From Pectinophora gossypiella (Eukaryota > Arthropoda > Insecta > Lepidoptera > Gelechiidae), in contig NC_065419.1 in the NCBI RefSeq assembly GCF_024362695.1, forward strand, positions 1,984,678 through 2,048,677: a stretch of DNA of 64,000 nucleotides. Direction: 5' to 3'. This document shows positions 1 through 11,692 of the stretch, in pieces. The notes under the pieces were generated by a model. The model worked only from the letters and a program-made list of their open reading frames with translations, searched no databases and was not told the origin of the DNA. Each line of letters begins with the position of its first letter. Positions within the stretch are counted from its first letter, which is position 1. The position numbers and the translations under genes were made by a program.

Positions 1-190
1 GTTGTCCCGGTTAGAAAGAAAGAAAGAAAGAAAGAAAGAAACATTTATTATTTACTACTTACTGATGTAAGTAAGTAGTCGTTACATGAGCCATGTCATG
101 GGCCTTTGGCGGCTCAATAATAACCCTGACACCAGGGTTGATGGGGTTGGTAATCCACCTCACAACCCACACGATAGAAGAAGAAGAGTA
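1..190 (+). repeat. SINE-A 3' part with (GAAA)n insertion
   Basis: GTCGTTACATGAGCCATGTC ... ACACGATAGAAGAAGAAGAG. A (GAAA)n microsatellite (about 14-40) interrupts it. A second tail fragment is at 228-285. Confidence 0.75.
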
Positions 191-644
191 ATTTAAGTTA
201 TTCAACATTTTTAACCACGCATCAACCCTGGTGGTTGATGGGGTTGGTTATTCATCTCACAACCCACACGATAGAAGAAGAGATTATGTGCCCAAATAAA
301 CTCAGGACTCTCTTAGCATGTGGTAACCAGACACTTGGTGACCTGAATTTCATTGTACGATAAATACACAACACCAAAAGGCAACACTCCAGTCAACATT
401 TTCGGCTAGTGTGAAACCTTTTCACGTTAGGAAGCAAAGAATAGAATGAGTAAACGAACAATGGACATGTTCCGTTCATAGGTCAAAATGAATTGACATT
501 TTGTCGTTTGAAAGTCACACGTAATAATAATGGCTATTGTAAGTTTGAGCTTTGTAATATTTTATGGATAGAGCTAGCAACAAAACTAGGTTATCCGGGG
601 TTAGCCAAGTTGCAAATAATTTCGAAAATCGATATATTTTTTTG

Positions 645-819
645 ACCCGACTTATTGTAGATTTGCCGCAGATGGCATCAACTACTTGGCCGGACAAATG
701 AGGAGCGCTGAAGGCTCTCACCCGGTACAACGTTTAAGACAACAGGCCTGAGGGTGCCCAGTTGGGCGCGAACCTCGGCTCAGGGTGTCGTCTGAAAGGA
801 AAAATATTTGAAAGAATTA
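645..819 (-). mobile_element. LINE 3' UTR, same family as 27345-27735
   Basis: On the - strand it runs from just after the ORF stop (ATTAATTCTTTCAAATATTT) to GGCAAATCTACAATAAGT. A SINE follows directly. Confidence 0.7.
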
Positions 820-827
820 ATAACAGC

Positions 828-1153
828 CTCCGTGGTCTAGTGGTTAGAGCGTTAGGCTCACGATCTGGAGGTCCGGGTTCGATTCCCGATGGGGACATTG
901 TCGAAATCACTTTGTGAGACTGTCCTTTGTTTGGTAAGGACTTTTCAGGCTTGAATCACCTGATTGTCCGAAAAAGTAAAATGATTCCGTGCTTCGGAGG
1001 GCACGTTAAGCTGTTGGTCCCGGCTATTAGCCGTAAAACACCTCCACCAACCCGCATTGGAGCAGTGTGGTGGAGTATGCTCCATACCCCCTCCGGTTGA
1101 TTGAGGGGAGGCCTGTGCCCAGCAGTGGGACGTATATAGGCTGTTTACGTTAC
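828..1153 (+). repeat. SINE-A2, near full length
   Basis: tRNA-like head (CCTCCGTGGTCTAGTGGTTA; box B GGGTTCGATTCCC) with a body ending GGGACGTATATAGGCTGTTT. SINE-A2 shares the SINE-A head but has a different 3' half. Confidence 0.82.
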
Positions 1154-1412
1154 GTTATGCTTCTGCCATTATATTGATTTTGAAATAATTATGTACCCGA
1201 GTAATAAAAAAATAAGTGATTGTCACGTCTAAAACCTGAACAACATCTAAAGTTTTTTTTGGTGAAAGAAGCCTGGGAATCCTCTCATTGGAAACGATAA
1301 TGACTGTCTTAGGTGACAGGGATAAAAATGTAATGACTTGACATAAGGTGACATGGTAATCCCATATTTTTTTTATCGCTGTCACTTCCGTTTTTCCCGA
1401 CCCACACCACAT

Positions 1413-1650
1413 TCATGTTTGGATCATAAAAGATTATTACGTGCTCAGCGGTGAAGGAAAACATCGTGATGAAACCCACATTCCCGAGAAATGCGTTTTC
1501 GAAGGTATGTGCCTTACCTGTATCGGGCTGGTTTTCTCTTCGCGGGTCGGAAGGTCAGACAGGCAGTCGCTTCTGTAAACTGGACCTGTCAAATCTTCAG
1601 GTTAGGTAAGCGGAACCTGTGTAAAACGGGATAACGCTAGAGAGATGATG
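1413..1650 (+). repeat. SINE-C 3' part
   Basis: GTGAAGGAAAACATCGTGAT through AACGGGATAACGCTAGAGAG; the tRNA-like head is missing. Confidence 0.75.
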
Positions 1651-1734
1651 ATGTCACTGGTTTTTCGTAAATAATTTGCAATTTGGCTAAGGCTTTTGGC
1701 ATAGCGCATTCTGGTCTGGTCTGGTGACGCATGT

Positions 1735-1835
1735 CAATTACAACCCCATCAACCCTGGTGTCAGGGTTATTATTGAGCCGGCATAAGCCCCTTACATGAC
1801 TCATGTAACGACTACGTACTTACTACCTTAAAGGT
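1735..1835 (-). repeat. SINE-A tail fragment
   Basis: CCCCATCAACCCTGGTGTCA through CATGTAACGACTACG, inverted relative to the window start. Confidence 0.7.
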
Positions 1836-2041
1836 ATGCACTACCTATTTAGTGATGTTTACCTTATTCTTTTCCAGGATTAGCCCCTCCACCACTCGCA
1901 ATGAGCCCGTACGTAAAGCTGAGCAGACTCGAGAGCGACTACATTGCGGTGATGTGGAGACGAGGTCAGAGTCGGGCACCATAGCAGTGTATTCTATGTA
2001 CTGCCGGACTGAGGAGTGAGCAAGTGAGTACGGCAGCATTA

Positions 2042-2145
2042 CGCTGTTTCTTCCTCTTCTATCGTGTGGATTGTAAGGTGAATTACCAACCTCATCAACC
2101 CTGGTGTCAGGGTTATTACTGAGCCGCCATAGGCCCCTGACAATA
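2042..2145 (-). repeat. SINE-A tail fragment
   Basis: TTCTTCCTCTTCTATCGTGT at the left end (the tail) through GAGCCGCCATAGGCCCCTGA. Confidence 0.72.
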
Positions 2146-2159
2146 CCAATACCAATAAT

Positions 2160-2275
2160 AATGTACCAATTTTCCGTCCCATACTTTTGCGACGGAAAAC
2201 TCCACTTGATATCAACTCAAAATCATGGCCTGAAACATGCCTCAAAGTTTTCGTTACGATGTCACTAACACGAGA
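2160..2275 (-). mobile_element. MITE fragment, GTGACATCGTAACGAA family
   Basis: One arm only: TTTTCGTTACGATGTCACTAA at the right end and TTTTGCGACGGAAAACTCCA inside. Confidence 0.72.
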
Positions 2276-3024
2276 TTATTCCATTCCTTGGAGAGGAAGT
2301 TCTTCGTTCTGATTGGTATTTCGGTTTGATCCATTAAAACGGATTACAGAGTCTTATAGAATAAGCTATTTAAAGTGCGAACTCACGATCATGTGACTCA
2401 GGTGGAAAAGGCTATCGCCATTTTTATTTAAGTTAGAATTTACCCCACGTCGCGGCACTCGACGCCTTGTGCGACGTGCTACGTCATCATAAATGAAACA
2501 TTAGAATTGAATGTTGAATGCATGAATATTGTAACAGAATACTGAATTTTATTCCATACATTATATTGTTGAAGAAAATACTGATCACAATTAGGTTACA
2601 ATAAATTTTCAACTAGTCAAATCAGTTACTCTTTAACAAACGTCAAAACACGAAATTACTATGGAATTTGTATGAAAAAGCAGCCTGTGACGTCATAGAA
2701 AAACGTGACAAAATTTCGCACTTATTAAAAAATACATTACATTAAAACATTACATTTTTCTTTATTAAAATTTGTACAAATCGTTTTTTTGTTTTCCGTA
2801 AAGGAAATGCGTAGATCTGTGAATTTATTTAGTAGGTAACCAAAATTTCATAATTTATCTTTGACCTAGGAAACTATCGGCGGCTTAAAAACACGGGCAC
2901 CTAAACTGGTTGGTTTAGTAGGAAGCCAAAATGGGTAAGCTAGTGTCCAAATACCTTTACCAAATCGCAATTGAGAAGGGTAGGATTAAAAAAAGGTATT
3001 CCTTCGATAAAACTTGAATCAATG
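2276..3024. other. No gene seen
   Basis: AT-rich flank upstream of the TRIM; no open frame of note and no repeat recognised. Confidence 0.5.
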
Positions 3025-3028
3025 AAGT

Positions 3029-3297
3029 TTTGGCGGCGAGGGTGTGCTGCCGCCAAAGGATGTTTTCGGGGTACCGAACTGAGCATAGTACCCCGCTAGC
3101 CACAAGTTGTTAGCGTGACTAGGGATCGACGATCCAACTGTATTGTGTTGGAAGTAGTATATATGCGTCTTGCCGTGTAAACTTCGATACCGCGTTTCAC
3201 GACCGCTTGAAGACTGCATTATTACTGCATTATTGAATGTGGCGCCATCTGTTGCATGTGAGCGGAACTAGGTGGCCAACTAGTTGGGTCCGCTACA
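3029..3297 (-). repeat. 3' LTR of the miniature element
   Basis: 269 bp, matching 3841-4109 with no difference found by reading. TATA-like GCATATATAC lies inside on the - strand. Confidence 0.92.
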
Positions 3298-3840
3298 TCA
3301 CTCCCCCCCTCAGACCGGAGGTCGATTCAAGTGCTTCAGTGCTCTTCAGGAATGCCGTGGTGCCTGTAATCCCAGTGAGTCGGGAAGAGGTGTGTACGGC
3401 GTGAGTTGTGCTCCTATCCACGGTGAGTCGGGATGGGGAGCTGCTCCTATCCGCGGTGAGTCGGGATTGTGGAGCCGGCGACTGGCGTGAGGCGAGAAGG
3501 CGGCCTGCCACGTGGAGCGCGTGCTCGACAGCGTGGTGTGGCAGTGGACCTCATGTGTTGTGTCGCTGTTGCGTGTGGAGTGCCAGGTCCAGGCAGCTTG
3601 GGCAGCTGGTCATGGAACTGTAGATGCTCCGAAGTCCTGGTGTGGAGTGTCAGATGTCCAGGCAGCGTCGTAGGCGGCTGGCAGATGGACGTGCGATGCT
3701 CCGACTGAAGGCTGATGATGAACGCCTGTTGAGGGTTGATGCGGGGTGATTGATGCTGGTGGCGGATGATGCAGGTGAGACGCAGTTGACTCCGACTCCC
3801 AGAAGGTGTAGGCAGGAAGTGTTCTGTCGAGGGTCACCAG

Positions 3841-4109
3841 TTTGGCGGCGAGGGTGTGCTGCCGCCAAAGGATGTTTTCGGGGTACCGAACTGAGCATAG
3901 TACCCCGCTAGCCACAAGTTGTTAGCGTGACTAGGGATCGACGATCCAACTGTATTGTGTTGGAAGTAGTATATATGCGTCTTGCCGTGTAAACTTCGAT
4001 ACCGCGTTTCACGACCGCTTGAAGACTGCATTATTACTGCATTATTGAATGTGGCGCCATCTGTTGCATGTGAGCGGAACTAGGTGGCCAACTAGTTGGG
4101 TCCGCTACA
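3841..4109 (-). repeat. 5' LTR of the miniature element
   Basis: Direct partner of 3029-3297; the primer-binding-like site follows at about 3826-3840 on the - strand. Confidence 0.92.
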
Positions 4110-4113
4110 AAGT

Positions 4114-5250
4114 CACAAAATCACTCAAAATGCTTGTATATTTTGCACATGTAACAAAAATAGAACATGAAATACAAGCCTTAATTATTGTTGCTAATGG
4201 TTCAAAATTCAGCATCAAAGCAAAAGCGAGAAGATGTTACAAAAGGAAATTTTCTTTTCAAAACGCAAAGGAAACTTAAGTTCACCTTAAAAGATGATAA
4301 GCCAATGACAAAGCTCTTATAGAATTGGGTTCTTTGCATTGAGTAGGCTCAGCTTCTGGGTATTTGTGTTCTTAGGTAAGAACCCGGTAGTTCGGACTTT
4401 ATGGGGTTTTATTTAAATTAAAAGAGGTTCCACTTTTAGAAATCCAACATTGTTTGTATTATGTTTGGAACACCGATATTTTAACTTGGTTAATTAAAAT
4501 TTTCTCTGTAATTTAATGCTCTGTTTTACAACAGCTTCGTATTACGAGTAATTCAACTTTAAGACGTTGTAATTCGAGTAACTTTAGAATGTAATTTGAG
4601 TGACTTTATTTAATCAAAAAGTGTCTAATGAAAATACATTTTAGTTCGGAATATACATAATTGTCATTATGCAAAACAGGGTAGATTGATGAAAATTATA
4701 TAAAACTAAGTTAGTTACTACTTACTTTAGTAAGTTAGGTACCTAGTTTTCCCTTTAAAAGGGCTAATGAAGGACTTTCCAAACGATGTTTCCCAAAAAT
4801 ACAGATGGCGCTGTACAGATTTGCCTTTGTTTAACTTTGGAATTTCATGGATAACAGACATAATGCATCTTTTATATTTGTTTTTTGACATAAACGATGA
4901 CCCTTGTTATTAAAAATTAAATAAAAATATGCATTTATTTCGGGTAGGTACCCATATTGTCAGATACAATTATGTCACTTTAAAATTTAAAGTTATTACA
5001 ATCGAAAATTTGAAAATAATACTTAAATAAAGTTAAAACATTATTAGAATCAAAACTAAACCAAGGCCCAACGAATCTACCACCCATTATTAAAAGTGAA
5101 TAGGCATTCTCCCAGATTATAACGAGTCAGAAAAACAGACGACGGCAGGCAGTTCAAATCCTTCGGTAATTCGCATCAAGAAGGAAGATGCGACACACGA
5201 AGTGATTTCGATAATGTCCCTATCTAACGTCTGACCTGGATCTCCAGATC
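4114..5250. other. Shaw upstream region
   Basis: Non-coding. About 4745-4900 is a repeat (ACAGATGGCGCTGTACAGAT) with an inverted copy at 23825-23960. The Shaw promoter or an intron with 5' non-coding exons should lie here or further upstream; no clear core promoter is seen. Confidence 0.45.
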
Positions 5251-5284
5251 ATTCGTGTCTCATACAGTCTTCTTGCCCCCAGAA

Positions 5285-5493
5285 ATGAATCTCCTCAACA
5301 TGGACGCGGAGAACCGCGTGGTTCTCAACGTGGGCGGGATCCGTCATGAGACTTACAAGGCAACGCTCAAGAAGATTCCCGCGACACGGCTCTCGCGGCT
5401 GACGGAAGCACTCGCCAACTACGACCCCGTGCTCAACGAGTACTTCTTCGACCGCCACCCCGGCGTCTTCGCACAGGTCCTCAACTATTACAG
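5285..5493 (+). CDS. Shaw: Shaw exon 1: start and first part of T1 domain
   Basis: Encodes residues 1-69 plus two bases of codon 70. The ATG is chosen because the protein begins MNLLNMDAENRVVLNVGG, the expected Shaw start; the open frame runs upstream to 5255 without another ATG. The donor is AG/GTAAGA at 5494. A possible acceptor (TCTCCAG, ending 5247) lies upstream, so a separate 5' non-coding exon is possible. The exon is GC-rich compared with its surroundings, as expected for conserved coding DNA. A SINE starts about 17 bases after the donor. Confidence 0.95.
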
Positions 5494-5509
5494 GTAAGAA
5501 CATTAAAAC

Positions 5510-5812
5510 AATCATCATCATCATCATCAGCCCATTAACGTCCCCACTGCTGGGGGCACGGGCCTTCCCTATGGATGGATAGGGAGATCGGGCCTTAAAC
5601 CACCACGCGGGCCCACTACGGATTGGTGGTTATTAACGACTGCGAATGCAGCCGGGACCGGCTTAACGTGCCTTCCGAAGCACGGAGGAGCTCGAGATGA
5701 AAACTTTTTTCTTTTTGTGGTCACCCATCCTATGACCGGCCTCTGCGAAAGTTGCTTTACTTCAACAATCGCAGACCGAGTGCGTTTACCGCTGCGCCAC
5801 CGAGCTCCTCAA
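5510..5812 (-). repeat. SINE-B, near full length, beside the Shaw exon 1 donor
   Basis: Tail (ATC)n on the + strand at 5510-5527, then GCCCATTAACGTCCCCACTG through the tRNA-like head CAGCGGTAAACGCACTCGG (inverted) at about 5770-5812. Confidence 0.85.
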
Positions 5813-6034
5813 CAATAGAACACTTTATTGACCACAAATTCCCAAGAGTGTAATTTATGCGTGTAAGAGTGAATGGGTGAGTGTGTGCGTGAAGGTGTGA
5901 GAGTGAACCGGTACGGTACTCTGTTCCATGTGAACTCTTCTTGGTCTTCCCTACCTCTCTTCCCTTGTAGCTCCCCTTTTATGATGATTCTTATTAATAA
6001 ATAACATAAATTATAGCAATTAAAACAAGCCAAA

Positions 6035-6285
6035 GAGCCGTGGTAACTCAGTCGGTAGAACGCTTGCCTCTCACTTTGAGGTCGAAGGTTCGAATCCAGC
6101 ACAGGCCTAAACCAATGATTGCCAAATTTGATTAGTGAAGGGAAACATCGTAAGGAAACCCAGGTACTGGTTTTCCCTTCGCGGGTTGGAAGGTCAGACA
6201 GGCAATCGCTTCTGTAAAAAACCGGACCTGTCAAATCTTTAGATTAGGTAAACTGACACTGTGGGAAACGGGAAAATGATAATTA
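6035..6285 (+). repeat. SINE-C with tRNA-like head
   Basis: GGTAACTCAGTCGGTAGAAC and GGTTCGAATCC (boxes A and B), then GGGAAACATCG and TCAGACAGGCAATCGCTTCT. Confidence 0.8.
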
Positions 6286-6635
6286 ATAGACTGTTTGATT
6301 TTGTTTTCATTTATTTGCTTGAATAAACTTTCAAAAGTGTTTTCAGCGTCATCTCTTCTTATTGAAAGAACTAAAATTACTATACGTACTGGAAAACTCC
6401 TCATTCGCTTCCTCCAAACACACTGAAATATAGCTCGACAAAATATAGCAAACCAGCAATATTGCAGCCATTTTGAGGTGACTCGATTCAAGCGAGTTCG
6501 AAGCAAAATGTATTTCACGGAAGATGGAGCACATTATACGGGGAATCTTGCTGATGGAAAATATTATAGTACAAGAGTAGTGAGGAAAAACCCGCAGACA
6601 TTATAGATGTCACGTGAACAGGAAAACCCGACTTG

Positions 6636-6742
6636 TATAATTTATAATTTGAATAATAGAATTTGAAATTTGAATTTTAAGTTTCGAATTTTCATTTTTG
6701 AATTCTGAACTTTGAATTTTGAGTTTTGAATTTGAATATATG
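6636..6742. repeat. Degenerate (TTTGAATTT)n simple repeat
   Basis: Runs of GAATTTGAAATTTGAATTTT with drift. Confidence 0.7.
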
Positions 6743-6759
6743 GGCTCTTCTCGTGGGGG

Positions 6760-7215
6760 CCGTGACATCAATAACCGACTTCATTAAACCCTGGTATCAT
6801 GCTTACTATTTCTCTCTTATTAGTCTCCAAAAGCCCCTGACGTGGCTCATGTAACAACTATATACTCACTTAGGTAAATAAAACGTGCTCTGAAGCAACG
6901 ATCATCTTACTTTCGGACAATTTTATTGAGTGATCAACCAGCAATGTCCTAATCACGCCACTCGACTGCCCGTATCTGCGTAGATGCTGTGACTTGCATG
7001 TCACAGCATCTAATATTAGATAAGGCTACTAACATCTAGAATAAGTTTACTAACACATATGAGACATGTTTCGTGAATTAAATAAATTATTATTATTATT
7101 TATTAATCAAACTGGGGATCACAAAGTGATGTTTTTGTGATATGTCCCCACCGGGATTCGAACCTGGGACTTCCGAATCGTGAGCCTAACACCTAAGCAC
7201 TGGACCTCAGGGCCC
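6760..7215 (-). repeat. SINE-A, degenerate and interrupted
   Basis: Tail-side pieces at 6760-6955 and head at 7103-7215 (GGGATTCGAACCTGGGACTT). About 150 bases with an ATT run separate them. Confidence 0.6.
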
Positions 7216-7784
7216 GTTATAAGCTACTGTCATCATACTACAACAACAACTGGGTCAGATTTTCCAACACCGTTGGTCTGTCTCATTACTGTTACAGCAA
7301 ACATATTCTAGAATCTTTATTATTTGCAAATATCAAGTTATAACTTACGTAAGTTAGCAACATACATAACTACTCTGGATATAATATTATCTCCGTATTT
7401 ATAATAGCTACAGTTACGAGAATTAGAAAGAAAGATGATTTTTTGAACATGAACTGTACGTGCTAACTCAAAAATGATAAAACTCGAATTGTATTACTTT
7501 TCACTGACGGTACAGATTTGCAACAAGACAAAAGATTGTAAGATATTTTTGCATTTACGGTAAAGATACTGACATTCTGTGTTCGAAGCACTACCCTTAC
7601 TGTTTTTCACTAATGCTATAGTATTGCGCAGTATCGCCTGCGCGTCGTGTCCACATAGATTGACTGTCTTAAATAAGAAATACTACTCAAGGTCATGTTT
7701 TTTTCTTTAAATGACTGGCGCTAATATATGGCTATAGTAAAGATATTATACATAGTATACATAATGTCTGTATTCAGTCAACCC

Positions 7785-7905
7785 GGACACTTCATACAAA
7801 ACACCTCGTTTTACACACACACTACACATTGACGTTATCGAACACGAACATCTGCGTGTGGGAATTGCCGTTCTATACGTAATATTATTCCTTATTCTAT
7901 GACAC
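7785..7905 (-). repeat. Unclassified repeat, inverted copy at 22685-22870
   Basis: Shares GGAATAATATTACGTATAGA-type and AAAACACCTCGTTTTACACA-type words with the second copy. Confidence 0.6.
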
Positions 7906-7984
7906 GAAACAAAACATTTCCATAAACGAAAACTAAAAATATATTTGCACTTTCAAAAAAATCCTGATGAGGGGTTTAGTTTTC

Positions 7985-8165
7985 ATCTCGAGCTCCTCCG
8001 TGCTTCGGAAAGCACGTTAAGCCGTTGGTCCCGGCTGCTTTAGCAGTCGTTAATAACCACCAATCCGCACTGGGCCCGCGTGGTGGTTTAAGGCACGATC
8101 TCCCTATCCATCCATAGGGAAGGCCCGTGCCCCAGCAGTGGGGACGTTAATGGGCTGGTGATGAT
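7985..8165 (+). repeat. SINE-B 3' part
   Basis: ATCTCGAGCTCCTCCGTGCT through GACGTTAATGGGCTGGTGAT; the head is missing. Confidence 0.82.
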
Positions 8166-9039
8166 GAGATACTACAAATAATTCCTGTCTTCTTTTTTCT
8201 TTGTAAAAAAATCCTTTTTCTCTCAGAAACGGGTGGAAAATACAGATACAAACAGAGAATTGAATCCCAACCAATTTACATTATGAGAAATGAGGTAAAA
8301 CCATGCGGGTACTGTGTGGGTGTGTTTTATGTAGATTGCAGATTATAATAATATCTGAACACATACATAATACAGCAACACGCTTGTATCCCCAAAGGGG
8401 TAGGAACAGATGCAAAGTACATACACCCACTCTTCGCCAGCTGTGTTTAAGTCCCGTGTAATAAAAATAGCGGGCGATGTTGTGCCGGGCACAAATACTG
8501 GAAACCACGTAATATCAGTTGTATATGATCCAAACATAAATTCAAATTCTTCATTAAATTCTTTTTTATTATTGTTATTTATTTGAAGAGAAGCGTTTAC
8601 AAGATCTCGACGCAAAGCGCCAAATACGGAAGACTCGACCGGAACCCTCCTGTAAGTACACACTCAATTCGTCAGGCCAGCTTTATCGCCAGCCACAACA
8701 ACGACCCGGGATAGATATTTAGGAGTCGCCGTCGCCGGATACGGTTTGGACGACATGATGATGATGATTATTATAATTGCGTATGGCAAATAAAAATATC
8801 CTGCATGGATTATCTATCTAGTTTAAGCTCCCTCAACCAAGTCTCTGCCGCATTCGTCACACAATGCAGCTCGGCTATGCCACCTGGGAACCAGTGTAGA
8901 GGACACTCGTTCACTCTGTGAGATAAGGTTTGATCCGGGTGACCACATTCACAGTATGGCAACTCCTTTAAGCTCCATTTATGTAGATGAGGTTCGACTT
9001 CCCGTGGTCCTTACACCGGTTCAGTCGGGGACTGATTTT
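8166..9039. other. No gene seen
   Basis: Intronic. About 8390-8490 (AAGGGGTAGGAACAGATGCA, ACCCACTCTTCGCCAG) resembles 50528-50660, another dispersed repeat. A scrap of coding-like text from about 8830 to 9040 may be an old LINE piece. Confidence 0.4.
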
Positions 9040-9523
9040 TCGCTCATGTAACGATTACTCACTTACATCAGTAAATAGTAACCGGGACCATTGGCTTAAC
9101 GTGGCTTCCGAAACACGGATAATCTTACTTTCGGACAATCGGGTCTTCTTCTTCTTGTCGCTTCGATGGCATTAGATTTCTTCAGCCCAGTATCCAGGCT
9201 GACCTGGAAATCTTTAAATAGACTCCGCACACAGGTTGGCCGAAGTAAAGATAACCCGTCCAGGTGGGATTTTCTCATCGGATTGGATCTGAGCTGCGTG
9301 TGTGGTGTTACGCCACAGACTATGGCTCATCTGATAACTTGCTCCGCGTGCCCTGATACCTGCACTCGAGGGGGGCTGATGAGTGCCACCGAGGATGCTG
9401 TTCGAGTGGCGGACAATCGGGTGATCAGCCTGTAATATCCTAACCAAACTAGGGATCACAATCCGGGATTTGAACCCGGGGCTTCCGGATCGTGAGGCCA
9501 ACGCTCAACCACAGAGGCCGACC
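9040..9523 (-). repeat. SINE-A split by a LINE-derived insertion
   Basis: SINE parts 9040-9144 and 9410-9523 (head, TTTGAACCCGGGGCTTCCGG). The 13-bp CGGACAATCGGGT occurs at 9132-9144 and 9410-9422, a target duplication. Confidence 0.75.
9145..9409 (+). mobile_element. LINE reverse-transcriptase C-terminal fragment
   Basis: Translation contains LSCVCGVTPQTMAHLITCSA followed by C, a CxC-x7-H-x4-C knuckle as in C termini of non-LTR reverse transcriptases, preceded by WKSLNRLRTQVGR. It starts with a (TTC)n run. No 3' UTR or poly(A). Confidence 0.65.
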
Positions 9524-9754
9524 TCTGCTTACCCCTTCGAGGACACGTGATGCTAAGTTATGTTTATGTTTATGCATGTAACAGTCCTTTATCGATTAAA
9601 TGTCATTAGAAATCCACCACACTCGAAATGTTTCATTAATCCCCCGAAATATTTCTTGACCTACTTTCAGTTGTCTTGACACAGTTTGACCTAAATCAAT
9701 ACATTTTACACAGCATTAGAAAATAAAGGTATTCATGTTTGGTAAAACATAATA

Positions 9755-10110
9755 CTTACCCCTAACCCCGGAGGAACTCTTGCCCAAGGATACGGGTGAA
9801 GACCTCAATGGTTGCTGAGGCGGAGATGGGAGCCATCAGTACGGCAATGCAGGACGGAAGGGGCAAGTCACAGGGACTGTAACCTGGAACCTGTCAGAGG
9901 GCAGCAGTAACTGTCAGTACTATTCAGAAGCGGAGGACAGGAGTCCTAGTACGGCTTTGAAATAGACTACTCTGGATGGGATCCCACTTGCGTCAGACAG
10001 AGTACGGCGGGGCAGAAGGCAAGAGGGAAACCACTGCCCTTTTTTCCCACTAAAAAAGTAGCATGGATAATGCTACACCGACAAGAATGTGGCTCGTAAA
10101 TTAGTGATAA
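9755..10110 (+). repeat. LINE-like dispersed repeat
   Basis: ATAGACTACTCTGGATGGGA and GACAGAGTACGGCGGGGCAG, sequence I associate with lepidopteran non-LTR element 3' regions. Stops occur in all frames. Confidence 0.45.
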
Positions 10111-10346
10111 AAACATAATAGCCAAGAGGAACAAGTCAAATGAGATACTTTTTCTTTAACACCTTTTTTATGAGACTAATTCCAGGTTTGCCGTCGACGG
10201 ACTTCTGCAATGTCAAAACGATACATTTCTATGGCATTTGTATAGGGAGGTGATTGAAACAACTGCTAGCTAACAATAGCATACGCACACATACATACAC
10301 AACATTTATAGAAATACACATTGATGTATTATAATATATGTTACTA

Positions 10347-10645
10347 CCTGAGGAGCTCGGTGGCGCAGCGGTTAACGCGCTCGGTCTGCGATTGTTGAGT
10401 TAAGCGACTTTCGCAAAGGCCGGTCATAGGATGGGTGACCACAAAAAAAAAGTTTTTATCTCGAGCTCCTCCGTGCTTCGGAAGGCACGTTAAGTCGTTG
10501 GTCCCGGCTGCATTAGCAGTCGTTAATAACCACCAATCGGCACTGGGCCCGCGTGGTGGTTTAAGGCCCGATCTCTCTATCCATCCATAGGGAAGGCCCG
10601 TGCCCCAGCAGTGGAGACGTTAATGGGCTGGTGATGATGATGATG
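10347..10645 (+). repeat. SINE-B, full length with 9-bp target duplication
   Basis: Head GAGGAGCTCGGTGGCGCAGC to tail (GAT)n. ATGTTACTA at 10338-10346 and 10646-10654. Best reference copy of this family here. Confidence 0.9.
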
Positions 10646-10654
10646 ATGTTACTA

Positions 10655-11450
10655 TAGTGAAATACCAATGAAGTGCCATTATTGTAATATACGTACATCA
10701 ATGAAAATACACGTTTATAACGTCATCAATAAATGCGGTCAACCGTCATACGCTTTGTTCTGTAATTCTAAATCCAAATTCGGGAATCAGTCGAAACGAA
10801 AAATTATATTGATAGGCTTTTGTTTCTAGATTAGCTTTTTAATGTATCTTTGAGTATATATAATATTATAATCGCCTATTATATAATATAATAGCTATAA
10901 TGTAATTAAAATTAATTTCGACATAATTAACCGCGTGCTGACAGAGTGAAATATATCCCAAATAAATAGTTTACCATTTTGGGACCGGAATTTGCGGTTT
11001 GGGTTAGGGTCCTAAGGTTCAAACTAGAGAGGTGCCGACTATGATTTTGGCCGACTTTTCCTCCAATGTTAATGCTAACTCGACACAATTTTGATCAAAA
11101 TTCATTCAATTATTCACCTCAATAAACTGCCAAGAGAAAAAGAAGTGAAAATTTTCAGTGAAAAATATTTCGTGCAAAAAAATAAGTAGATCAAAGAAGA
11201 CTTCATTTTGAGGAAAAGTTTTACATTTTCTTTCTTTTGGCTGGAATGAATGTCGGCAGGCATACTAATTTCTTTGGCAATTTTGTATATGAAATTACGT
11301 TATGAAAACAGCCTTTAGACGCGTTGGTGTAGTCTATTTCATGTCTAGCTCTGTACTATTGAATCCGAATTCATTTAAAGTTCATAAATTGATAAATGAA
11401 AAAAGTGTGGTCAAATTCCCACTTTCAGCGCTTATCGCTATCAATGAACG
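10655..11450. other. No gene seen
   Basis: AT-rich intronic DNA without a recognised feature. Confidence 0.5.
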
Positions 11451-11454
11451 TTGA

Positions 11455-11692
11455 TAGCGAATGGTTGAACGTTGGTCTCACGATCCGGAGGCCCCAGGGT
11501 ACAAATCCCGGTGGGGGCATATCACAAAAAACACTTTGTGATCACTTAAAGGCACGTTAAGCCGTTGGTCCCGGTTAATACTTACAGGTGTAACGAAGTA
11601 GTCGTTACATGAGTCATGTCAGGGGCCTTTGGCGGCTCACTAAATTTAATAACCTTGACACCAGGGTTTATGAGGTTGGTATTCCACCTCAC
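11455..11692 (+). repeat. SINE-A
   Basis: GGTTGAACGTTGGTCTCACG head part, body shortened (about 60 bases missing after CACTTTGTGATCAC), tail GACACCAGGGTTTATGAGGT. Confidence 0.8.

Larger units (their letters stand above)
3029..4109 (-). mobile_element. Miniature LTR retrotransposon (TRIM-like), recent
   Basis: Two 269-bp direct repeats (LTRs) enclose a 543-bp GC-rich, non-coding interior. The insertion is flanked by AAGT (3025-3028 and 4110-4113). On the - strand the LTR starts TGTAGCGG, the 3' LTR is preceded by a purine tract (GAGGGGGGGAGTGA), and the 5' LTR is followed by CTGGTGACCCTCGAC, which resembles a primer-binding site of Ty3/gypsy-type elements. There is no gag or pol. It depends on another element for movement. 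Confidence 0.9.

Noticed and set aside
828..900. tRNA gene
   Set aside because: Boxes A and B are present but this is the head of a SINE with dozens of relatives; no proper cloverleaf.
3019..4031. Frames in the LTR repeats
   Set aside because: Same non-coding LTR read twice; no gag or pol similarity.
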